Assembly: GCA_049724395.1 (NCBI GenBank)
Contig: JAUGWO010000068.1
Coordinates: 1-64,000 of the forward strand
Length of the DNA: 64,000 nt
DNA from: Spongospora subterranea f. sp. subterranea
Lineage: Eukaryota; Endomyxa: Phytomyxea; Phytomyxea; Plasmodiophorida
Direction: 5' to 3'
The position numbers were made by a program, and so were the translations under genes. Shown here piece after piece: positions 44,973 through 55,569 of this stretch (its first letter is position 1; every line of letters starts with the position of its first letter). Below the pieces are notes generated by a model, which was not told the DNA's origin, made no database searches, and worked only from the letters and a program-made list of their open reading frames with translations.

Positions 44973-47900
44973 TCACGAGGACGTGCTGAAGCCGCTGGCG
45001 AAATCGGGGACGCGAGCTGACGGGTGCCGATCGGCCTCGTCGTTGGCGAAGAACCGGTGCTGCAGTGCCTGGTAGACCGTCAGCCGTCGCCGGGGATTGG
45101 CCCGAATCATGCCCTTCATGATGTCCTTGGCGGCCGGCGATACCGTATTCCACACCCAATTGTCATCGAACAGCAGGGGTCCCGAGCGCAGCGTCTGAAC
45201 AGATTGACAAAGGAAACGCTGAACACGATGGAACATCGAACGAAAGAAACTCGACAAAAAAATCGCGAAAGGAAATTAGAGAGAGAAAACACAAAATTGA
45301 AAGGACCTACGAGCATCAGCAGGTCGTTCTTGTTTCGGACATCGAACGGGAGACGCCCTCGCAACATCAGGTACATCATGACGCCCACGCTCCACATGTC
45401 GCCGGCGAATCCGTACCCGTTCTCGATCAGGATCTCAGGCGCCAGGTAGACCAGCGTCCCACAGGGAACGTGCAGCGGGTCGTAAATCATGGCGTACCGG
45501 CTCAGGCCGAAATCGGCCACCTGGACCAACAACGTCGGTAGTGCCAGAACGGGAACACTCAAAACTAAACCAAAATACAGTGCTAGATCGGCGAACACAA
45601 ATATACGGTGCCAAACGGGAAAAAACAGTGGCCGAAACGGTAAATTGAATGGCAATGGCTTTGTGAATTTGAGGAAACGGTACCTGAAGATCGATATCGG
45701 AATCGATCGAGTTCATCATGATGTTCCCGGGTTTCAGATCACTAAATGATATCGATTGTTAGAACCGAAATTTAAGGAACAGATCGGGAGACCGGTTTAC
45801 CCGTGGACGATCCCGTTGTCGTGGAGATAGCGAACCGCCTCGAGAATCTTCCGAATCACGTGCCGGGTCGTCCCCTCGCTGAACCGGCGCTTCTGCGCGA
45901 TCCGTTCGAATAGATCTCCGCCCTTAGCCAAGTTGGTCACGATGAACAGCTGCTGGCGCGTTTCGAACAGCTGCCGCAGGTGGATGATGAACGGATGGCG
46001 CACGATCTGCAGGACTGAAGTCTCGCATCGAAGGTGATCGCGTTGCCGATTGTCCAGCTCCAGCTTGTTCACGATCTTGACAGCGTATTCCTTGGCCGTT
46101 GTGCGATGGGTGCACTCGTAGACCGCCGACGAGCTGCCGACGCCGCACCTGGCGCCGAGCACGTAATAATCCTAATAGAATGGTCAGCACCAAGGTGTTC
46201 AGCCTTTTGAAGTGGGCACAGAACAAACAACCGTTATTGTCAGAACTTATTTGAAAAGAACTTGAGCAAAAACCATTTAAATTCAAAAGTTTTCCAGGTA
46301 AGTTCAGTTCTAAAAAGCAACGAAGTATTGCTCGAGGTTGTGTTTGTTCAATGGCGATTGCTAAAAAACAAAACCGATGTCGGAAATCTGTACCTCAAAG
46401 CGACGCTGTTTGGCGGCGCAACGAATGGCGTCGACCCATTGATCCCGATAGGATTGGTCGACGGCGAACAAAAACCAGGAGTTGTCAACCTCCTCGGAGA
46501 TCGATATTTCGATCCCGTACTTGGCGGCGTCGTGGCGATTTTCGACTTCACCGCCGAGACCGAACGGTTCGATGAAGCAGCCGTTGAGGCAGATGACGCC
46601 GGACGGCGTCGTTGTGCGATCGCTGTGGAACGCGTACAGGAACCCGTTCGTCAACAAACACCAACGCGATTTCAGGTTCTGTGAACAGCCGGTTAGGGTT
46701 TTAGAATTTCCAAATCACCGTTTCGGACCTTGAACATGGACCCCGATTTGTACAGCCATCCCTCCATATAATCGCCATGTCCAGTTTTTGACACCGATCA
46801 GGTTCCTGATCGATATTCAAGCGCTGGTGTTGAAGCGATGGGAAAATACTAACCGTGGGGGATTGTCGTCGATCTCGTCGGGACACGGGATGATCCCGTC
46901 GTTGCTGGAGAAGCCAGTCGAGCACGGTCTCAATGCCGTTTGCGGATCGAACTGCCTTTTCGAAGTAAGATCATGCAATGGCGAACAGCCGTGACCGCCT
47001 GAGCATTGGCCAGATCTGCAAGAACACAATGCGACAGACTCAGGGGAGGCAGTGTTTCCAAGTTCACAACCACATTCAAAACATTCTTATAAAATAAACA
47101 AACGTTTTTTTTTCTAAGTAGTGACGAATTTCGTCAATGTTAAAGGCGGTGACGACTAACCGGTTTTTTGTGATTGGTTTTGGCGGAAGACGGTAATCAT
47201 TTTGCACAATAGGTTTTTCACTGGAACGATACCTAAATCAGAAAACCCCAATGGGTCAATAATTTTCATTCTTAATAAAAACAGATCGACCAAAAAGTCA
47301 AAAACTAATCCCGAATTTGGCCATTGAAATCGGTAGGTTCGAAAAACAATTTGATTTTTTTTTTGGGCAAACAAAGGTGAACGAAATTAAAATCGGAGTG
47401 AGGTCGGAGGCGATACTGACGAGATCGAACGGGGAATTGGGATGGGCTGAGCTGATTGACCCAACGCGACCAGGGAATATCGCGGCAGACGGATCAACGG
47501 CGACGCCTGCTGACAATGGGCTGACAAACGGGATAAACTATGGCAACACCGCATCTGATCCAGAAAAAATTCAATATCGTCGGGTTAAAACACCACACGG
47601 AAACAAGTCGGAACACGAAACCGGTCGATGAACGGGACTGAAAACTCGGAAAACCCGAATTGAACAGAAACGCGACATTGAAAAACGAATCAGTTGTGAA
47701 AATACAGTCGAATGATATAAGGAAAATGACAAATAGAGCTGGAAACTGAGGAAAGAAACAAAAACCAAAAGGGAGATACTTTGGCGACGGTGATCCGACG
47801 GGCGGGGTCGAATGCGATCGGGGACGGGACCGGGATGTTGGCCATCGCCGGGAACGGTATCAGGTTCTGGTCGCGATCGGAGCCGGCGAACTCGCCCGGG

Positions 47901-48729
47901 AACACGTAGTGCAGCAGGTCCAGGGAATCGGTATAGTTCACGACCTGAACCAAAGACAACGAACGATCGTTTGCGACTTCGTTCACACGAAACCGAGCAC
48001 AATTTTACCCAGGATTTGAACGCGTCTTTCGACAACGGCTGCCCCGGGTGCAGATCGAAGAACGCCGCGTCGACCAGTTTCTCAACCTGAACACAGCAAC
48101 AACAATCAAGGGTCAATCGCCGTGAAAAAGCATTCAATTTCCGTCAACCGACGCGTCGGTTGATCCCGTCGAACGCGACGTTATCAACGAAGTCTTCGTC
48201 TTGGGTGCGGTCGAGGACGTTGTAGGCGGCGAGGACGATCGACCTAAGAATGTTCGACAGCTGGTATCGGGTGACGAATCCCTTCTCGTCCAGATCGTAG
48301 ATCCGAAACGCGAAGTTCATCTGCGAAGGGGAAAGGGTCGTAAGGGCAGGGCGGCGCAAGCCGGGCCGACGTACCTTCTCTTCGAGGGTGCCACGAAACA
48401 CGACGCCCAACCCGACGATGAACTCGTCGAAGTCGATGCACCCGTTCCGCAGCGTGTCGAACGAGGTGAACAGCGCCTCGCCCAAGATCCCGGGCAGGCC
48501 CAGCACCTTCGAAAACGTGGCCTTGTTGATGGTCCGGCCTTCGTTCGACCTGGCCAGCGACCGGAACGTGTGTGTTAGCAGCGCGGTCTCATCGTGATCG
48601 ACTGTGACAAACAAAAAACACAATGACGACGGTCAACGACGACGACGAATTGGAAAACTTCCCCCAAATTCACTCACATTTTTGGTAAGCGCGTCGGCTT
48701 GCGGCGGCGGTTGAAAGTAGAATTCCCAT
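44973..48729 (-). CDS. Kinase copy 2: myristoylation start, EF-hands, PH domain, CAMK-like kinase with HGD motif
   Basis: A paralogue of copy 1. The start at 48729 gives MGILLSTAAASRRAYQK, again Met-Gly with Ser at position 6, and the same phase-1 intron before FDHDETALLTHTF. EF-hand part: FDTLRNGCIDFDEF and IYDLDEKGFVTRYQL. A linker exon includes VVNYTDSLDLLHYVFPGEF. I could not find a clear four-CxxC zinc ribbon like those of copies 1 and 3, although Cys-rich sequence lies near 46900-47030. The PH domain starts MEGWLYKSGSMFK (about 46780), then GFLYAFHSDRTTTPSGV. Kinase: CGVGSSSAVYECTH, YAVKIVNK, then, if spliced at GTAAAC..TTTAG, IVHGDLKPGNIMM with Gly in place of the Arg of HRD, then VADFGLSRYA, LVYLAPEI and DMWSVGVMMYLMLRGRLPF. 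Stop at 44973. The link between EF part and PH part is less certain than in copies 1 and 3. Confidence 0.78.
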
Positions 48730-48880
48730 TCTTGGGCAACACAATTTGGGAAGATCGGCGACCAAGGGCGAATCAATTGTGAGTTTTCCGTTCCCATCGG
48801 ACGATGGATTTGGTACTGAGCCCCCCCGCTCCGGGGTGGATTGATTGCGGTCGCGTTCGCGACCACACACGACAGAGGCG

Positions 48881-49492
48881 ATGGCCGGTCGGAAACTATC
48901 CCCGACCGATCCCTCCCCCTGGAATTACGTCGTCGACCCGATCGACCCGATATCGCCCGATGTTTGTACCGCCCAACAGTTCTTCTCCCACCAAAAACGT
49001 TTCCGACGGAAAATTCCCGGTCCAGACGTGATCGTCGCACAATTACCAGCCAGTTCGATGGCGCTAGCCAGGGATTTCCAAGCAGTGAACGTTTTTTGGC
49101 GATTGACGGCTCCGGGTTTCGATTTAGTGTGGTCGACTCGTGGCGAAGTCGAGTCTGAGATGAAGGAAATGCGATGGATAATCGAAGGAACGCCACAGGA
49201 GTTGGTCGCGCTGTGGGACATCGACAAATTGTCCAATAATATGAACCGAAAGGCGCCAGAAACCCACGAAAGCGCCAGGAAGGTGAAGAATAAATCGATT
49301 ACTGGATTTCGCCATTTTTTGTTAAATAAATTAGAAGTTTATCTCAAAATGTTGCGGCGACGTCGTCAGTTTGGAAGAACGCCGACGCGAACGGTTTCCC
49401 TTGGCGGGGATTCCAGAAGTTTGGGCGGTCGAACGCTATCGAACCAGACGTCCTTCAGCGCCTGCGTGGCGCTCGGGCGCTTCATCGGTTGA
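48881..49492 (+). CDS. Hypothetical protein between kinase copies 2 and 3
   Basis: An open frame of about 200 residues starts MAGRKLSPTDPSPWNYVVDP and includes QFFSHQKRFRRKIPGPDVIV, ARDFQAVNVFWRLTAPGFDL and MKEMRWIIEGTPQELVALW. The composition is coding-like up to about 49340. The last ~125 bases overlap the 3' coding end of copy 3 on the other strand, so the true end is probably earlier, perhaps by splicing. I recognise no family. It is divergent from copy 2, about 150 bases away. Confidence 0.45.
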   Translation: MAGRKLSPTDPSPWNYVVDPIDPISPDVCTAQQFFSHQKRFRRKIPGPDVIVAQLPASSMALARDFQAVNVFWRLTAPGFDLVWSTRGEVESEMKEMRWIIEGTPQELVALWDIDKLSNNMNRKAPETHESARKVKNKSITGFRHFLLNKLEVYLKMLRRRRQFGRTPTRTVSLGGDSRSLGGRTLSNQTSFSACVALGRFIG

Positions 49493-52400
49493 CTGGACAG
49501 CAGGGCGCGTAGCAGGCGTTTCGCGTCCTTTGAGACCTTGTCCCAGGCCGGATCGCCCTCGAAAAACAACTTGCCGCGTATGATCTGACTCACAAAAATC
49601 AACATACGACGATCTTCAACGTGAAAACGAACCTTGTCCACGAGAGCGCCGCGTTCCTTGGCCCTGAACGGCAGATACCCGCGCAGCAACAGGTACATGA
49701 TGACGCCAACGCCCCAGATATCGACTTCTCGCCCATACCCGTGCGACAGGATCACTTCGGGCGCTAGGTACGCCATCGTCCCGCACTGTTGCTCTATCGT
49801 CTGATCCGGGATCGCAAACAGGCTCAGGCCGAAATCGGCAACCTGAACCCAAGTCAAAATGCGCAAATCGGTCAGGTGTTCGTCATCGTCGCCGGAATGG
49901 CGTTCGCAGCCGTACCTGAATATCGGAATCGGAATCGCGCGACGTCATCATGATGTTTGCCGGTTTGATATCCCTAGAACGTCAAACGATTCGGTGAAAA
50001 CCGGACCAGAGAAAACGGAGGTGGATTTACCGATGAACAATCCCGCGATCGTGCATGTACTGAATCGCCAACAGCAGGTTCCAGATCAAAAGTTTCGCCG
50101 TCGGCTCGTCCCAAACGCGCTTCTTCAGCACGCGTTCATACAGATCGCCGCCTGAACACGCGGCGAAAAACGTCAACGATGTCGCCCAGGGAAAGGGCGT
50201 GTGTGTTGTTGTCGGCGGCGATACCTTCAACAAGGGTCAGGACGATGTAGATCTTGCCCAGAGATTCGAACACCTGCTTGAGCTGGATGATGTTGGGATG
50301 GTGGACGAGCTGGAGCACGGCGATCTCGTTGCGCAGCAGCTCGCGCTGCCCATTCCGCACGCACGACTTGTCGATCAGCTTGACAGCGTAGCGCTTCCCG
50401 GTCGCCCGGTGCGTGCACCCGCAAACCGACGAGAACCGCCCGGAGCCGAGCTTCGACCCGAGCTGGAAATAATCCTGAAATCACCATAAATGTGTGAAAC
50501 GTTCCACGATTTGCGAGCGATGCGCGAACTTACATCAAACCGGAGCTGCGGCAACATCTGGGAGATGGCCTTGAACCAGTCGTCGCGAACCTGCTGGCTG
50601 TCGAAGTACAGGCAGCGGTTGACCAACCCGTCCTGAGACAGCATGATCTCCAGGCCGTATCGGGGCCCGTCGTGCGGCCGATCAGACTCCATCGGCTCCA
50701 CGAAACAACCTTCCAAGCAGACGATCGACGACGGGCGGATGTCGCGGTCGCTGTGGAACGCGTACAGGATGTTGCCTTTCAGCATGAACCAGCGATGTTT
50801 CAGGTTCTGAACGAGCGATCAATGTTCCGCCATCGCTCGCAAAAAAAACCTCAAACAGACGTTCCGGAAACAACGCGAGAACAGTTCACCTTGAACATGG
50901 TCCCAGCTAAGAAAAACCATCCTTCTTTGCGAATCGCTCTTCGTTTCTGGGATTCCGAGCGGATTGGACTAAGAAAACGGCCGCTGAAAACACCAACAAC
51001 AGCAACATTGTGGAGGGCGACGAGTACCGGGTCAGGTAGCCGACGGGCGGGTCAGCGATCAAATTGTGGCCGCAGTTCGGGCAGAAACGCAGGCGGATGA
51101 TGAACTCGTGCGTCTGGCAGCCATCGCAGTAGATGCGCGAACCGAGATTACGCAGGACGCAGCCGCACGAGCAGCAGTGGAAGATGTTCAGGTCATAGCC
51201 GCAATCGGGGCAGTCGAGCCGGGTCCAGGGCCTACGCGAACATTTCAGCGAACCTAATCGGTTGCGACATCGAGCGCTAGCGAAAATATTAAGGCCGAAC
51301 ACAACATTGAAAGGAGCAGAACGAGCACGGGCTCAACAAGACACCCCGAAACCAGTCATTGGGAACTGTGGAGAAAAAAACCGCTGGCCGATGTGAAAAA
51401 AGAAATGACTAGGCCGTACAATTCCCCATCCATTTTGGCCTTGCCTTGCTGTGCCGACTCTGAGGTCTGAACAGCGCGAATCCGCTCCTCGAAATCGTGA
51501 AACCTGAGAATACACAAGACGGGCGTTGGTGCTTCAATACGCTGGGAAAAACGTAACTTCCACCGAACGCGAAACAAAGGAAAAGTGATTTAATGATGAA
51601 ACCAAAAAATAACGCCCATATCTTGTCCAAAGACCAAAACAGAGAAGTGGTGCGAAAACTAGCCAATCGAATGGGATGAAAAAACGACTGACCTGACGTC
51701 ATCGGGACCGGGGCGCGATCCGAGTCGTTCCTTCAACTGCTAAAAACAACAGAGGGTCAGATGGCGTCTTCCGTTGCCAAATCGGAAACCGTGCACGATC
51801 CCCCCCAGACGTAATTGCGAAAACCAATTTCGCCAACGTAAACGAGAAATTCTGCGAAAGCGAATACAACTGTCGAAAACCCCCAAAAAACGGAGCCGAA
51901 ATCGCAACGCAAACCAGTGTCAGTGGGAAAGAAACTGAAAAGAAGCTGGGAGGACGGCGATGACGTTTTCCCTGGCGACATCCGGCCCGTACCTGGTTGG
52001 CGGAATCTTCCATGAACAAGTGAGGCGAGCGGCGGTCGTCGGAGCGGCGCGCCACCGGGCCCTTCCGGTTGATGACGGACTGGGCGATGGGGCTGCTGGT
52101 AACCACGAAGTCGAACAGGTCCAGGGAGTCGATATTGTTCACGACCTGCGTTCAAGGGAATTCAGAAACGCGGCAAAGGGAAACCAACCGGCGACACGGA
52201 ACTGGCGAAACAAAGCAGAGCAAAATGTGTTGTTGAAAACACCAGAACGCCTCGGGTTGGCGACAAAACGCGAAACCACACTGAATCACTAACCCATGTT
52301 GTGAAATCTTCTTTGGAAAGAAGCTGGTCGTCACGATTGGCGAATGCTGCGTCGACCAGCTCAACGACCTGGAAATCGTAGTGTCAGAACACGGGACAGA

Positions 52401-53196
52401 AGCGAGGACGCTCTGAGATACGAACGCGGCCGTTGATCGCGTCCGCGATATCTTTCTGTATGGTCGCGTCGTCGCTGGCATCGAGGATAAGGTAGGCGGC
52501 GAACATCACCGAGTTCACAATCGCCATCATCGCAGTCCGACTGATTAAGCCGCGATTGCCGACGTCGTAAATCGAGAAGACGAAATCAATCTGCGAATCC
52601 ATTTTGAGCAGAAACAGCGGCCGCATCCGATCACGTTGAATCAAACAATTCGAAATTTTGCAAAATAACACAGCACAGAACAATTCGTCTTTTTTGAAAA
52701 TACAGATTGGGCAACTCAAACAATTCGCCAGTTTGAAAAAACAAAATGGAACGGAGAAATAAACCGGCAATAGCTTATCAGAGCTGAGAACGAAAATCGA
52801 AAACCGCAGATGGACAACAGAGAAGGTGAACAAGTTCGCCTTCTCTTCGAGCGATCCTCGGATAACGAACCCCAAACCGGCGATGAACTCCTCGTAGTCG
52901 ATCGAGCCCGTGTGGTTTCGGTCGAAGGCGGCGAACAGGCGATCGCCCAAGATGCCGGGCATGCGGAACACCTTCGTGAACGTGTCCTTGTCGATCGTCT
53001 TCCCCAGACTGCGCCGCGCCAGATCGTGGAACGCGTGCTGGAGCACGGCGACCTCTTCGTCGTCAACTACGGGCCAAGCTCGATTCAGAATCGTGCGAAA
53101 ATACATACGAAAACAGTCGGAGCAGAAAACGGCGATGAACGGACAGAGGTTCTTGGGTGTCGTGAAAGTCAGAGGGAGGCATGATCGATTGCCCAT
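49366..53196 (-). CDS. Kinase copy 3: myristoylation/palmitoylation start, EF-hands, zinc ribbon, PH domain, CAMK-like kinase
   Basis: The start at 53196 gives MGNRSCLPLTFTTPKNL: Gly2 for myristate and Cys6 for possible palmitate. A GTCCGT..CCGTAG intron in phase 1 leads to FDDEEVAVLQHAF. The first EF-hand loop (DRNHTGSIDYEE) is the most canonical of the three paralogues. The second (DVGNRGLISRTA) lacks the final acidic residue. Further exons read VVNNIDSLDLFDF and LKERLGSRPGPDDVR. The zinc ribbon reads CPDCGYDLNIFHCCSCGCVL, then CDGC and CPNCGHNL. The PH domain reads DGWFFLAGTMFK and RWFMLKGNILYAFHSDRD. Kinase: LGSGRFSSVCGCTH, YAVKLIDK, HRDIKPAN across an intron, VADFGLSLFA, MAYLAPEV and DIWGVGVIMYLLLRGYLPF. 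Stop at 49366. The continuous domain series supports a single gene. Confidence 0.85.
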
Positions 53197-53204
53197 TTCG
53201 GCAA

Positions 53205-53444
53205 TCAATCACGATGCGGCCAGGATCCGATCCAGGAAGACGACGAGTAAAGAAATGTTATGAAAGGAGGATGACCTTGACAGGCCACCACATATTTCAG
53301 CAGCGGTAGGTCCGGAAACCACTCATTCCGGAACATGTCGAGAGCCCATCGATCCGCAGCGGAAAAGTGGCGGCAACCATGGACGTTCGGCAGCGGATGG
53401 AAATCAGTTCTTCGTAATTCGTCGAAAAACACGAAAATTTCCAT
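53205..53444 (-). CDS. Short open frame, doubtful
   Basis: A frame of about 79 residues (MEIFVFFDELRRTDFHPLPN, then ADRWALDMFRNEWFPDLPLL) sits just upstream of kinase copy 3. It has coding-like composition but no family I know. It may be an exon of a gene whose other parts I cannot place. Confidence 0.25.
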   Translation of the reverse strand: MEIFVFFDELRRTDFHPLPNVHGCRHFSAADRWALDMFRNEWFPDLPLLKYVVACQGHPPFITFLYSSSSWIGSWPHRD

Positions 53445-53664
53445 TAACCGACCAATGCCATGCGCGGTGTCACCACAAAAAAATTGTCGAAAGGCAATAA
53501 TTCATACGGCGAGTGATCATGGTTGGCTAGATGGACACCACGAGCGTACAATCTCAGGAATTCTATGTGTCAGCAAAATCGCGATCATTCGGCACTACAG
53601 GCTAACAAAAATCACTCCGGCTGAAATAAACTGAGAGAACCCTGATTTTGATAATGATTATATA

Positions 53665-54679
53665 TTACACCATTCCATAATCGGCGAGCAGAGCATCAGG
53701 AGGGAACAGGCCCAGGTCAGACAGAATCTTCCGCCTGAACTGTTTTCGCTGTTCCGATTGGGATAATTGTGGAGCAGGTTCTGGCATTGACCGTCCACGT
53801 TTTTTCGACGTTGACCGAGAATGTTTGATATCACGATCATCCTAGCGAATGCAGCCCAACAAAATCAATGTTTCGGTATCAAGAAATATCGAAACAACCG
53901 TCAGACTAAAATACAGTTTGCAACAAGGAACATATATAAACATTTGAAAAGGAACAAGTATATGGGAAACCAACGAGAACACAGATCATCATAAACGAAA
54001 ATACCAATTCAAATTGTGCTTCGTCGATGAAAAGCTGGCCATTCTTGACTCGCTCCGCTTCACGAATTGCGCGTCGCAAGGATTTCAGCATGGGTCGTTT
54101 CGAGTGGCGAGGAACATGGTTGGCGAGCGGGATCAGGTTCTGTGGCTCGATGATTTCGTAGTCATGATTGCCGAAACAAAAAACTACGACTCCTTTTCCT
54201 CCCAGGGCGTTGATAACGCTTTGAGAAGCAATCCCAGGTCCAGATATCTGAAAATGAACCCGATGGAAATTCAGAAAAGGGGAAATTATAGCACAAGGAT
54301 TATTATAGTCAACAGCTCCAAGAAATTTCTTCGTCAGACATTTTCATATTTAGCGGAACAGGTTACCAGTTTTGAAACTGAAGAGGCGATGGATTGAAAA
54401 CATCGCAACCGTAACAATAGAAACTATTACCCTGCCAGGCCAACTAGAATGGCCTTTTCTTCGAAAGTAAATCAAATCACCATACGTGAGCCCCGCTGGT
54501 GGCTCGACCAGAGTTAGTTTCCCGGACGGGTTGGGCGCGGCTGGGGCGGTCATCTCGGGGGCGGGTGGCGCGACCAGCGTCGGTATTTCGGGTGCGGCGG
54601 GCTCGGGCGCATCCCCAGCGATCGAGTCCAGCGGGCACCCGGCTTCCTCTACCTGCTCTGGGTCCATCACCACCGACAC
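53665..54679 (-). CDS. PWWP-domain protein
   Basis: PWWP domains bind methylated histone lysines and DNA. After a Pro/Ala/Glu-rich N-terminus the domain begins TYGDLIYFRRKGHSSWPGRV, where the usual PWWP is SWPG, and continues after an intron with VVFCFGNHDYEIIEPQNLIP, the beta-barrel strand and the aromatic-pocket region. Next come a basic helical stretch (MLKSLRRAIREAERVKNG) and, after another intron, a basic C-terminus (RSTSKKRGRSMPEPAPQLSQ) ending DYGMV before a stop at 53665-53667. The protein is about 230-250 residues and nuclear by inference. A second Met at 54667 could be the start. No catalytic domain is seen. Confidence 0.78.
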
Positions 54680-55569
54680 AGACGATAAACAAATGAGGTC
54701 GTGTCTGTCAAAAGTCCCAATCGCGATCGGACCACGCAGTTGTACAACGTTTCCTCACTGCACCGATCGGTATCGAAACGCGCCTCATTTCTGGCACAGC
54801 TGCACTGTTCGACTCCATCAATTTTCTTGACGCGTCGTTTACGAGAAATTCGTTGCGACGCTTCTGTCAAAGTTGTGCCATTCCGACAAATATCTCGGCC
54901 TGGACAACGACCTTGTAATCGCGATTTTTAGAAGACCATCACCCGGCCAACGCAATTCCCAAACCGCGATTCTGCTTGACCCCCGAACACAACTCCTTCT
55001 TTAAGAGGACAGACAACGCCAAGTCCCAGGGAGGAAGGTCCAATCATTGGGATCGGATCTAGGAGATTATAACGTGAAGAATTGTAACTTCTTTTTTGCC
55101 AATTTGTTTGATTGTGTTTTCCTCTTTCTCGGGGAGACCTTACGGAACCTTTGGCAGTTTCCTGCTTATCCTTGGATTTCTTTGTTGATTAAAAGTTAAA
55201 TTTGTATTTACACCGCCGTTCTTGTAATTATTCTTTCTGGTCTTCGATATTTGATTCGATATTTTACAGTTTAGTTTCTAGCTAAAATACTAATGATTGT
55301 TATCGAAGTGTGAACCCACAAAGTCTCTATGGAATATCTCTTTGAGGTGATGTATTTACATACGAATTTACTACACTGACGAAGAACTTCAACGGTCCGG
55401 GCTTTGGTGTGACACGTTGATTAGTTTGGCGAAAAAGTTGATTGAAAACAGCGCGAAAACGATGTTGTAGAATCTGATGAAGCTTTGTTGACAAGCAAGC
55501 GAGGGCTCTGATATGACAAAAAACAGCAGTATTTATGAGATAGGTGGTTCTTTCTGGACAAGGACAACG
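54680..55569. other. Intergenic, no gene seen
   Basis: AT-rich from about 55080. Only short shadow frames. It separates the PWWP gene 5' end from the 3' end of the C2CD5 homologue. Confidence 0.5.

Noticed and set aside
48845-48880. Upstream start for the hypothetical protein between kinase copies
   Set aside because: The extra codons lack an ATG; the first ATG is at 48881.
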